From a virus: 60,037 bases of DNA. The stretch covers positions 1 to 60,037 of IMG/VR virus record IMGVR_UViG_3300025652_000072. One strand, 5' to 3'. Position numbers and translations under genes: made by a program. The notes below the pieces were generated by a model that did not search any database, was not told the origin of the DNA, and saw only the letters and a list, made by a program, of their open reading frames with translations. Of this stretch, positions 12,701 to 20,166 are shown piece after piece. The first letter of the stretch is position 1. Each line of letters begins with the position of its first letter.

Positions 12701-14218
12701 CTAGTAAGGCAAAGCATACCCTTGACTAAACATTGGGTGTACTAGATGCAATTTTTCTTTAGCCCTTGTCAACCCTACATAAAATACTCTTGCTTCGTCT
12801 TCTTCATAAGTATTTATTTTTCGCCACATAGAATATGGCCTACGCATTACATCAGTTAAAAGCATAACATTAGTGGCTTCCGCGCCTTTAGCAGAGTGTA
12901 TGGTAGAAATCCTAAGTCTTGGTGTTTGGTTCAGCTTTTCACCCTTCCGCAAACAGGCTTTTAGATATACCTTATCACGTTCAGCTATTTTTCCTAACCC
13001 TTGATCCCAAGGTTGTGTATGCAATAACCCATGTGACTGTAGTAAATCTTCAATGCTGTACAGTACACCATCCTTACCATCGGGCATTGTTTTACACCCA
13101 TATGCAATCTGTTTATTCAACAACATGTATTTGTATATTAATCTTACTTGATCGGAGGTTATGCGTTCTCCATTTCTAACTGATTCCCAGAACCGTACCG
13201 CATCTATTACCTTACTGTCAATACTTCTTGAACCATTATAAATGTATAGGTGTCCTCTTTTTCTTACCTCTTCTTCTATTTGCTCTGCTCCTCTTGTTGT
13301 TCTGCTTAACAACAACCAATCGCCTTGTGAAAGATTAACCTCCTCAGAGTGCCTATGCCAAAAAATATCCCCCTTTTCAGTCTTAGGCGTGAACGATTTT
13401 TTCCTACGCCCAACAATTTTATGTATCACCTGTTTACTCAGTTCATGGTGTAATGATGGTATGCGGTAGCTTTTATCTAACAATGTTACTTCACCTTCTA
13501 ACCCTACAAAGTGTTCTACATCTGCTCCTGCATATCTAAATATTGCTTGGTCATCATCTCCTGCAACATAACAAATTTTACTTCGCTGTTCTAACCTCTG
13601 TACCATTTCCCACTGAATAGGTGATAAATCTTGTGCTTCATCTATAAATACAACTTCTAATTTAGGGCATAAGTCTCTATCTAAAAACGACTCTAACATG
13701 CCAGTATAATCAAACAGGCCGTATGCTCTTTTCCAATGCTCTAATCCTCTCCCAACATAATCTACTCTAGCCCAATCTGTTTTAAGTGGTACGACGCTTT
13801 GGTTATATATCTTTTGTAATGGTTGCCGTAAAATTCTAGCTATATTTATTATTTCTAAAAACTTATCCCCATAACCAAAATCTTTATACGGCCCCTGCTC
13901 TGTAACACCGCTAATGAAAAACTTACCTATTTTCAACCACTCTGCTATCTCTTGGTACTTTTCTGGTGTAATTACTTGAGAGTGTGTCAGCCCTGCCTGT
14001 TGGAAAGCTAAACTGTGTAGAGTGCGGAAGTAGGGCAGTTCCTTTTTGTTAAAGTTAAATTTGAAACAAGCCCTATCTATCGCCTCTTGTGCGGCTCTTC
14101 TTGTAAACGCAAAGTATCCTATACGATCAGGGGGTACACCTGATTCAAGGTAAGACTCTACCAAGCTAAGTAACTTAGTTGTCTTACCAGTTCCAGGAGG
14201 CCCCAGCACGATACGCAT
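12701..14218 (-). CDS. UvrD/Rep-like superfamily 1 DNA helicase
   Basis: A 505-residue SF1 helicase, shorter than UvrD (about 720). Motifs in order: Walker A GPPGTGKT (residues 6-13), Ia YFAFTRRAA, Walker B FIDEAQD (191-197), III GDDDQAIFRYAGAD (220-233), then DKSYRIP, STIHSAKGAEATNVML and VFYVGLTRAKEKL near the C-terminus. The enzyme should translocate 3'-5' on ssDNA and unwind the fork or recombination intermediates. Its ATG overlaps the stop of the primase gene (TAATG), so the two are coupled and probably act together. Confidence 0.95.
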   Translation of the reverse strand: MRIVLGPPGTGKTTKLLSLVESYLESGVPPDRIGYFAFTRRAAQEAIDRACFKFNFNKKELPYFRTLHSLAFQQAGLTHSQVITPEKYQEIAEWLKIGKFFISGVTEQGPYKDFGYGDKFLEIINIARILRQPLQKIYNQSVVPLKTDWARVDYVGRGLEHWKRAYGLFDYTGMLESFLDRDLCPKLEVVFIDEAQDLSPIQWEMVQRLEQRSKICYVAGDDDQAIFRYAGADVEHFVGLEGEVTLLDKSYRIPSLHHELSKQVIHKIVGRRKKSFTPKTEKGDIFWHRHSEEVNLSQGDWLLLSRTTRGAEQIEEEVRKRGHLYIYNGSRSIDSKVIDAVRFWESVRNGERITSDQVRLIYKYMLLNKQIAYGCKTMPDGKDGVLYSIEDLLQSHGLLHTQPWDQGLGKIAERDKVYLKACLRKGEKLNQTPRLRISTIHSAKGAEATNVMLLTDVMRRPYSMWRKINTYEEDEARVFYVGLTRAKEKLHLVHPMFSQGYALPY

Positions 14219-15741
14219 TACAAAATTTCTTGTGATGCAGGTAAAGGAGGCAGATCAATTTCTGACTCATCTGTTTCAAAGTAAGCCTGTTCTAAAGACC
14301 ACACATGAACACCCTTACCCCTCACTCGCCAAAACATTTTTTCAGCATTTAAGTCGCGCAACCGCAACGTAACACGGTTGGAAGTGTAATGGTTGAAATC
14401 GTTTACAGACAAGTGCTTTTTTAAATCTTTAACTTGGAAGTAAACCCTGTCATCTAACCAAACAGCAACCCCTTGTAGTATGTCTTCGCGTTCTTCACCT
14501 TTAGCTCTTTCACAGGCAAACGCATGTAACAGGTCTTCAAACTCTCCTTTGAACGTAGCATCCGGTGGTACTTCTACAATGGTAACATTATCTAACAATG
14601 TTTGTATTCTCGTTTGCCAAGAGCGTTGATTAATAGCTACAGGAAACATGTTAATTTGCGATACACATTCTTTTTGAAACTGCGCTTGGCTAGTTAATCC
14701 TGTTGTAGTTAACTCTAACCTTTTGTTATCTACATTCAATATCCATATAGGTGGGTCACCATCTATTTTAGTGAGGCTAGACATATCGTTTGCAACACCA
14801 CTAGGCCCAACACCAAACTTCCTTGTTTTACATAGTTCTTTATCACAAAAAGGTTTTATTGGTTGGTCTTCGCATTTGTAAAAGTAATCTTTCTTTTTTA
14901 ACTGGCGAATAGTATTACCCACTTCGCTATGACTAAGGGGCGGTGACAGGTAATCTATATTGTATCTTTGTACTAACTGTTCCCAATTATCTTCATCAAA
15001 CAACCGCGCATACACACCAAGGTTGAAAAGGGCATTGTTTCTAGAACCTTCACTAAACCCCTTACTGCATAGGTGTTGTAAACAGGGAGGCCCTTCTTCT
15101 ATAACACCGTCTTCCGTACCAAAGCTGAGATTTAGTTTACGGAACTTAGCAGGGGTCAGTATAAATGTTTTAGCGTACTCTATAAAAGCAATAGGGTTTA
15201 ACGCTTCACCGTTTTGATCAAACGCATACCGTGTCGTTTTGTTTCCTGCATGATACGGCATGTTTAAAAAGTTACCTGTATCACCCCTGTCTTTTAAAAT
15301 AGTTGTCTGTTTAGGAAATATTTCACTACCAGAAAACCCTAGAGCCGCGCTTAGTTCTGTGATCCTACGTTGCATTTCTTCTGCTTCTATCGGTTCAGAT
15401 AAAAACATCCATACATGCGCTCCACCACTTTTAGTCCTACCAACAACCGCAGGTATTTTATTTTCGTTCAATACGTCTATTAATTTTTTATGGCTAACAT
15501 CGTATTGGTCTATATCTATTGCTCCCCACTGACACATATTGTCACTTTTTATAGGGATAATACCTAAACCTATACCTCCATTTAAATGCTCTTCCCACAT
15601 TTCTACTCTAGTGGGTTCTTTTATAACCTTTGCTATTCCTTGCTTCTTACCATCATTAGCTCTATTACCCTTTACCTCATACGTTCCGTGGGCAATATCA
15701 CTACCTTTAAATAAACTGTAAAATTCTTGGGCTAAATCCAT
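14218..15741 (-). CDS. Archaeo-eukaryotic-type primase (TOTE family)
   Basis: A 507-residue DNA primase. The catalytic AEP core has the DxD motif in WGAIDIDQYD (D76, D78), the SGGAHVWMF motif II (H109) and the later GNFLNMPYH segment. A C-terminal region with spaced cysteines (CLQHLC, and CEDQPIKPFCDKELC about 100 residues later) resembles the zinc-binding and helical parts of TOTE-type primases. I start at ATG 15741, where GGAGAAAG precedes it; the frame extends 30 codons further upstream but that part overlaps a hairpin leader and has no homology-like features. It replaces a DnaG-type primase and primes synthesis for the family A polymerase. Confidence 0.9.
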   Translation of the reverse strand: MDLAQEFYSLFKGSDIAHGTYEVKGNRANDGKKQGIAKVIKEPTRVEMWEEHLNGGIGLGIIPIKSDNMCQWGAIDIDQYDVSHKKLIDVLNENKIPAVVGRTKSGGAHVWMFLSEPIEAEEMQRRITELSAALGFSGSEIFPKQTTILKDRGDTGNFLNMPYHAGNKTTRYAFDQNGEALNPIAFIEYAKTFILTPAKFRKLNLSFGTEDGVIEEGPPCLQHLCSKGFSEGSRNNALFNLGVYARLFDEDNWEQLVQRYNIDYLSPPLSHSEVGNTIRQLKKKDYFYKCEDQPIKPFCDKELCKTRKFGVGPSGVANDMSSLTKIDGDPPIWILNVDNKRLELTTTGLTSQAQFQKECVSQINMFPVAINQRSWQTRIQTLLDNVTIVEVPPDATFKGEFEDLLHAFACERAKGEEREDILQGVAVWLDDRVYFQVKDLKKHLSVNDFNHYTSNRVTLRLRDLNAEKMFWRVRGKGVHVWSLEQAYFETDESEIDLPPLPASQEIL

Positions 15742-15762
15742 AACTTTCTCCAATAAAAGGGT

Positions 15763-15812
15763 GGAGGCTACGCATTCAAATAAAGGGTTAAGAAATTTAA
15801 ATGGTAGCCTCC
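15763..15812 (-). promoter_or_regulatory. Long hairpin in the primase leader
   Basis: GGAGGCTAC (15763-15771) pairs with GTAGCCTCC (15804-15812); CATT and AATG extend the stem inside. A second, imperfect stem (AGAAC ... GGAG with CTCC ... GTTCT) follows at about 15815-15842. Both lie in the 121-bp gap between the SSB-like gene and the primase and may attenuate the transcript or stabilise the messages. Confidence 0.5.
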
Positions 15813-15862
15813 GCAGAACAAAGGAGATCAACCCTCCGTTCTGAACTGGGTTAAGCTATGAA

Positions 15863-16660
15863 CTAAAACGGTACTTGGTCGTCAGGATCTGACCCCATAC
15901 TACTAGAGCCATCGTTTACTTGCACATCACCTGCTTTTACTGATTTAGCAAAAGCAACTGCCATTTCAAAGAACCCCTTATCCATATCGTCAGATAGGTT
16001 TAAGGCACGTTCCCTAGCTATTTCCCAACCATACCAACTACCTTTATCGTTTTGCTCTGGTACGCTTGTAATTTTGTATATCTGGGACATTAACGGCAAT
16101 GTATACAATCCGTTCTTGCCTTGGGCAGTTAGCGATTGTGCTTGCGTCAACCACTTACGGCCCTTCTTTAATTGTGTAGAAGCCATCGTTACCAATGCTT
16201 TTTGTGGGCCTAACTCAGGATGTAACATTAACACGTAGAACTGTGCAGTGTTGGTCAACTGGTTGCCGTTTGGTAGTAGGTCTTGCCCTTGGTCACTACG
16301 CACCACAGTTTTTACAATAGGGTCATCTGGGGTGTATGAACCTACATATCCACCACCTTCTTCCCTACCGCGCCACTCTACAAAGCGACGATTGTAATGG
16401 CAGGGTATCACATAAATACCTTCCTTTTCTGCTTCGTACACTTCGTTCAGTACAGTATTAAATATCATACCTGCTTCCGCACCTTCCACATACGCACCAT
16501 CACGTTTTTTAACTTGTGGGCTAACATCGGCAAGCACTCGTAAGAACGGAATAGCTAGGTCTTCTGTTTTTACCTCGCTGAAACCCTCACCTTGGAACTG
16601 CTCAAAACCTTCGTACATTGCAACTTCATTATTTGCTTTCTTAGCTACTTCTTGTGCCAT
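15863..16660 (-). CDS. Putative phage ssDNA-binding protein
   Basis: A 265-residue protein with a Ser/Gly/Asp-rich linker ending in the acidic tail SDPDDQVPF, the arrangement used by SSB proteins to contact partner enzymes. The central part (residues 35-210) is beta-rich with many aromatics (NRRFVEWRGREEGGGYVG, NTAQFYVLML). It sits directly upstream of the primase, helicase and polymerase. I have seen similar proteins annotated only as hypothetical or SSB in marine phages, so the role is inferred from tail and context. Confidence 0.65.
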   Translation of the reverse strand: MAQEVAKKANNEVAMYEGFEQFQGEGFSEVKTEDLAIPFLRVLADVSPQVKKRDGAYVEGAEAGMIFNTVLNEVYEAEKEGIYVIPCHYNRRFVEWRGREEGGGYVGSYTPDDPIVKTVVRSDQGQDLLPNGNQLTNTAQFYVLMLHPELGPQKALVTMASTQLKKGRKWLTQAQSLTAQGKNGLYTLPLMSQIYKITSVPEQNDKGSWYGWEIARERALNLSDDMDKGFFEMAVAFAKSVKAGDVQVNDGSSSMGSDPDDQVPF

Positions 16661-16664
16661 CTTT

Positions 16665-17219
16665 CTATCCTTTTTTCGGTTTAGTTATTTTGGTTTTTTC
16701 ACCTATATACAACCCAAACAAATCAGCAGGGACATTGTTGCCTTGTTCAAATTGGTCTTTTACAAATGCCTTTAAGGTCATTGGCTCTACCCACTTTTTA
16801 GTGTTCACCGCCATACCCTTATGTATCAAGTCATCTGCAAACTGTTTAGCTTGTTCTTCTTGTCCGCGAACAAAGGTCGTTGCTACTTGGTTCTTTATTA
16901 AATCACCAAAATCATTTGCAACTAACCAACCAAATGCTTCATCTGATTTATCTTTACTTATTGAAGCACTGTAAAATTTACCAACGCTTACACGAGAACC
17001 ATCTTCTAATACAAGCTCACTTATACTATGTTCTGCCATAGCTGAAGGTAACTGTTCTTCCGCTATTTCACGCAGACTTCGTTTAGCTTGTTTTAGCTCA
17101 TCCTCTAACTGTGCTACTCGTTGTTCTAATGTAAGTTGTACATTGGCAAGTTTACTCACTAAACTTAACCCTTGTTCGTCCACCGTTTTAAGATCGGTGG
17201 CGGCATCTTCAAAATCCAT
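16665..17219 (-). CDS. Coiled-coil hypothetical protein, 184 aa
   Basis: The N-terminal third (about residues 15-60) is a predicted coiled coil (LTLEQRVAQLEDELKQAKR), followed by a compact domain with LVLEDGSRVSVG and WLVANDFGDLIKNQV. The protein is conserved in my memory next to phage SSB-like genes, but without a known function. Start: AGAAAGGGTTAACA before ATG. It precedes the SSB-like gene by four bases and is probably its partner. Confidence 0.7.
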   Translation of the reverse strand: MDFEDAATDLKTVDEQGLSLVSKLANVQLTLEQRVAQLEDELKQAKRSLREIAEEQLPSAMAEHSISELVLEDGSRVSVGKFYSASISKDKSDEAFGWLVANDFGDLIKNQVATTFVRGQEEQAKQFADDLIHKGMAVNTKKWVEPMTLKAFVKDQFEQGNNVPADLFGLYIGEKTKITKPKKG

Positions 17220-17231
17220 TGTTAACCCTTT

Positions 17232-17426
17232 CTATTGGAATAATGTGTTGTATTCGTGGTCATATAAAAATTCTCCGAAACTGGAGCCATATGAACTAGC
17301 TATTTTCCACTCTTGACGAAAATGGTCTGCATCATCACCTTGCAGTAAAAAGCTCCAACCTGCTTCTCGTTCTGCAACTTCTATTGCAAACCCTTTATCT
17401 TCCATTGTGTATCCACCTATAATCAT
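17232..17426 (-). CDS. Hypothetical protein, 64 aa
   Basis: A short acidic protein (EVAEREAGWSFLLQGDDADHF) of unknown function. AGAAAGGG lies nine bases before the ATG. Second gene of the early leftward operon. Confidence 0.6.
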   Translation of the reverse strand: MIIGGYTMEDKGFAIEVAEREAGWSFLLQGDDADHFRQEWKIASSYGSSFGEFLYDHEYNTLFQ

Positions 17427-17444
17427 AACTATTAACCCTTTCTA

Positions 17445-17750
17445 TTAGTTAAAGTTTGCTTCAAGGGGGTAGTACTTGTTTTCTAGCCTATCCCATTTAA
17501 GCATTTTGTAACGGCCCATATTCTGCCGTGATGCAACGCTCGCAGCTAATGCAATAATTACAGGATCACCAGAAAGTAATAGGTAATCGTCATCTGTAAA
17601 CTTGCTCAACTTACGAGTTAGTTGTTTTATTAATGGCTGAGTAGAATAACTCGCCTGTTCAGAAGCAGGAACAAGTATTTCTATATCACCGAAGGTAACG
17701 GCATCGCTCAAATCGCGACCTCGCATTTCTTGAACTATGTACACTGTCAT
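17445..17750 (-). CDS. Hypothetical protein, 101 aa; first gene of the early operon
   Basis: An unrecognised protein with MTVYIVQEMRGRDLSDA at the N-terminus. I place the start at ATG 17750, with GGAG six bases upstream, rather than six codons earlier where the ribosome-binding site would be inside the gene. It is the first gene transcribed from the control region at 17.86-18.02 kb and has a long (about 250-nt) leader. Confidence 0.65.
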   Translation of the reverse strand: MTVYIVQEMRGRDLSDAVTFGDIEILVPASEQASYSTQPLIKQLTRKLSKFTDDDYLLLSGDPVIIALAASVASRQNMGRYKMLKWDRLENKYYPLEANFN

Positions 17751-17857
17751 GCCTTTCTCCACATGCAAAAGTTAATTATTTAGTATAGTAGCATATATTT
17801 TATATGTAACTAGCGTTTTTATGTCAAGAAAAAAATAAATATCTCAAGCTTACACCG

Positions 17858-17876
17858 ACTTTGCTATAATAGGGGC
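17858..17876 (+). promoter_or_regulatory. Rightward extended -10 promoter motif (control region A)
   Basis: The sequence ACTTTGCTATAATAGG with a perfect TATAAT at 17865-17870 occurs about 220 bases before the SNF2 helicase gene. The same 16-mer occurs at 59263-59278. No good -35 box lies at 17 bases, so activity may depend on the extended -10 or an activator. Confidence 0.6.
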
Positions 17877-17916
17877 AAAACCCAAACAAACCCTAGAAAA
17901 AATAATTCCAAAAACG

Positions 17917-17936
17917 TCGCGCGTACCGAGAAAGTT
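17917..17936. repeat. 20-bp perfect repeat, shared by both control regions (copy A)
   Basis: TCGCGCGTACCGAGAAAGTT is repeated exactly at 59322-59341. In both places it lies between two inward-facing -10 motifs and is followed by AT-rich sequence with a common ATATCGTATAT core. It may be the binding site of a phage regulator. Confidence 0.85.
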
Positions 17937-17996
17937 GTATATTGTATATCGTATATCGGAAAATGTTAGAATTTAAATTCATCTTAATTCGTTTTT

Positions 17997-18018
17997 CCCC
18001 CCTATATAGTAAAGTTGT
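17997..18018 (-). promoter_or_regulatory. Leftward extended -10 promoter motif (control region A)
   Basis: Minus strand AACTTTACTATATAGGGG, a variant of the ACTTTGCTATAATAGG motif, with TATATA at 18003-18008. It faces the rightward motif at 17858 and would start the early operon beginning at 17750. Confidence 0.55.
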
Positions 18019-18091
18019 TTGATAAACCTTTTATTGCTCGTTGTTTTGTTTAGGTTTAAAATATAAATATTCCCAATAGAAAGAGGGTAAA

Positions 18092-19531
18092 ATGCGTTAC
18101 AAATTTAAATACCAACCATATAAGCATCAGCTAGATGCTTTAGAAAAGTCGTGGGATAAAACCTTTTTTGCCTTGTTTATGGACATGGGTACAGGCAAAT
18201 CTAAAGTATTAATAGATACGATTTCTATGCTTTACGATAAAGGTAAAATAGATTCTGCTCTGATTATCGCACCCAAAGGTGTGTACCGTAACTGGGAAAG
18301 AAAAGAACTGCCCACCCATTTACCCGATCATATACAGGCAAACATTGTTGTATGGTCGCCAGAAAAAACAAAAAAGAAACAAGCAGAGTTAGCTACGTTA
18401 AATGAACCGTCAGATAAACTGCAAATATTTTTAATGAATGTAGAAGCATTGTCCAGTAGCAGAGGAGTATGGTCTGCCTCACAATTTATACTGTGCCATA
18501 AAACAATGCTTGCTGTAGATGAAAGTACAACCATTAAATCTAGAACAGCGAACAGAACAAAAAGCCTTATAAAAATATCAAGAAACGCCCCTTACCGTAG
18601 GATACTTACAGGGTCACCTGTTACTAAATCACCGTTAGACCTATACACACAATGCGAGTTTTTAGAAGAGTATGTATTAGGGCATTCTTCGTTCTGGACG
18701 TTCCAAAACCGTTATGCAAAATTGATACGCAAAACAATGGGAGCGCATTCATTTAACCATATTGTAGGATACCAAAACTTAGAAGAGTTAAATGGTATAA
18801 TAGAACCGTTTTCATTTAGAGTGCGTAAAGAAGATTGTTTAGACCTACCTGACAAAGTGTATACAAAGCGCAGTGTAGAGTTAACTAAAGAACAACGTGT
18901 TCTGTACGATCAAATGAAACGTAATGCTGTATCCTTTATAGAAAACGAAGGCATTATGTCTGCCTCTACCGTGCTAACTCAAATACTAAGGTTGCAACAA
19001 GTATGTTCTGGTTTTGCTAAACTGGAAGATGGGCGAATGATAAAAGTTCCCAACAACAAGTTGCCTGAGTTACTATCTGTATTAGAGGAAACAGATGGTA
19101 AGGTAATAATTTGGGGTAACTTTACACATGACCTAGAATTGATACAGGAAGCTCTTATAAAAACATATGGGGCAGAAACAGTAGAGCTGTTCTATGGTAA
19201 AACTCCGGCAGAAGAACGGCAGTTAATTGTAGAGCGGTTCCAAGACCCTAACGACCCATTGCGGTTTTTTGTAGGGCAACCCCGAACAGGGGGCTACGGA
19301 CTTACTCTTACAGAAGCGCATACAGTTATATACTACAGCAACGGCTATGACCTTGAAATAAGGTTACAGAGCGAAGATAGAGCGCATCGTATAGGACAAA
19401 CAAATAAAGTTACTTATATAGATATAACAGCAGAAAATACTGTAGACCAAAAAGTTATCCAAGCCCTGCGAAGCAAAATAGATATAAGTACAAAGGTACT
19501 AGCTGAAGGGTACAAAGAGTGGATAATCTAA
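18092..19531 (+). CDS. SNF2-family (SF2) helicase/translocase
   Basis: A 479-residue superfamily 2 ATPase. Walker A MGTGKSK (residues 32-38), DEST box in LAVDESTTIKSR (D144-T147; DExx with ST), RILTGSPVTKSP (motif III), and the C-terminal motifs IIWGNFTHDL, QPRTGGYGLTLTEA and EDRAHRIGQTNKVTYI. The RIGQ motif is typical of SNF2 proteins, which translocate on dsDNA and remodel protein-DNA complexes. With the overlapping methyltransferase it forms the only rightward operon in the genome. It could be a replication accessory, a recombination factor, or part of an anti-defence pair. Confidence 0.93.
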   Translation: MRYKFKYQPYKHQLDALEKSWDKTFFALFMDMGTGKSKVLIDTISMLYDKGKIDSALIIAPKGVYRNWERKELPTHLPDHIQANIVVWSPEKTKKKQAELATLNEPSDKLQIFLMNVEALSSSRGVWSASQFILCHKTMLAVDESTTIKSRTANRTKSLIKISRNAPYRRILTGSPVTKSPLDLYTQCEFLEEYVLGHSSFWTFQNRYAKLIRKTMGAHSFNHIVGYQNLEELNGIIEPFSFRVRKEDCLDLPDKVYTKRSVELTKEQRVLYDQMKRNAVSFIENEGIMSASTVLTQILRLQQVCSGFAKLEDGRMIKVPNNKLPELLSVLEETDGKVIIWGNFTHDLELIQEALIKTYGAETVELFYGKTPAEERQLIVERFQDPNDPLRFFVGQPRTGGYGLTLTEAHTVIYYSNGYDLEIRLQSEDRAHRIGQTNKVTYIDITAENTVDQKVIQALRSKIDISTKVLAEGYKEWII

Positions 19532-20166
19532 TACTTGGGGATAGCTCTGTTGTAATTAAAACATTTGCAGATGAGCAGTTTGATACAGTGTTTACCTCAC
19601 CCCCATACAATAGAAAAAGGAACGATAAGTATGAAGATTTTACTGATATTTCTGATAATTATTTCAATTTTCTTGTTGAATCGATAGAACAATGTCTACG
19701 AGTATGTAAGGGTAATGTGTTTTATAACCTTCAAAAAAACTTTTACAATCGAGTAGAAATATATAAAGTTTTTGGACATTTTGCAGAACGTATAATAGAA
19801 ACAATCGTTTGGCATAAATCAAACCCCATGCCAAACCCCCATGTCATTAACTCTTATGAATACATTTTAGTATTGAGTAATAAAAACAAATCATTAAAAG
19901 CAAACAAAACATATACAAAGAACCATTTTTCAACAGCCGTTTACTCAGAGAACCCATACAAAAAACAGCATAGAGCAGTCATGAACCCTAAAGCTGTAGA
20001 GTATATACTGAAGTCTTTTTGTAAACCAAACGAAAGTGTGCTTGACCCTTTTATGGGGACAGGAACGACAGGTGTTGTTTGTAAACAGTTTGGTATGACA
20101 TTTACAGGTATTGAGTTAGTAGAAGAGTATTACAACTTATCTAAACAACGGTTACTAACCCATTAA
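19519..20166 (+). CDS. DNA methyltransferase, beta-class (N4-cytosine or N6-adenine)
   Basis: A 215-residue solitary methyltransferase. The catalytic motif TSPPY (residues 26-30) comes before the SAM-binding motif LDPFMGTGTTG near residue 175, the permuted order of the beta class; FTGIELVEEYY follows. The short length is typical of phage solitary enzymes. GTG start with GAAGGG upstream, overlapping the helicase gene by 13 bases. It probably protects phage DNA from host restriction or marks origins; the target is unknown. The 3' end overlaps the convergent late operon by 12 bases. Confidence 0.92.
   Translation: MDNLILGDSSVVIKTFADEQFDTVFTSPPYNRKRNDKYEDFTDISDNYFNFLVESIEQCLRVCKGNVFYNLQKNFYNRVEIYKVFGHFAERIIETIVWHKSNPMPNPHVINSYEYILVLSNKNKSLKANKTYTKNHFSTAVYSENPYKKQHRAVMNPKAVEYILKSFCKPNESVLDPFMGTGTTGVVCKQFGMTFTGIELVEEYYNLSKQRLLTH

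Noticed and set aside
15742-15831. N-terminal extension of the primase by 30 codons
   Set aside because: The segment overlaps a hairpin leader, lacks a ribosome-binding site, and the ATG at 15741 has GGAGAAAG upstream.
18092-20166. Complete DISARM-, BREX- or restriction-type defence system
   Set aside because: Only an SNF2 protein and a methyltransferase are present; no nuclease, PLD protein, DUF1998 protein or specificity subunit was seen.
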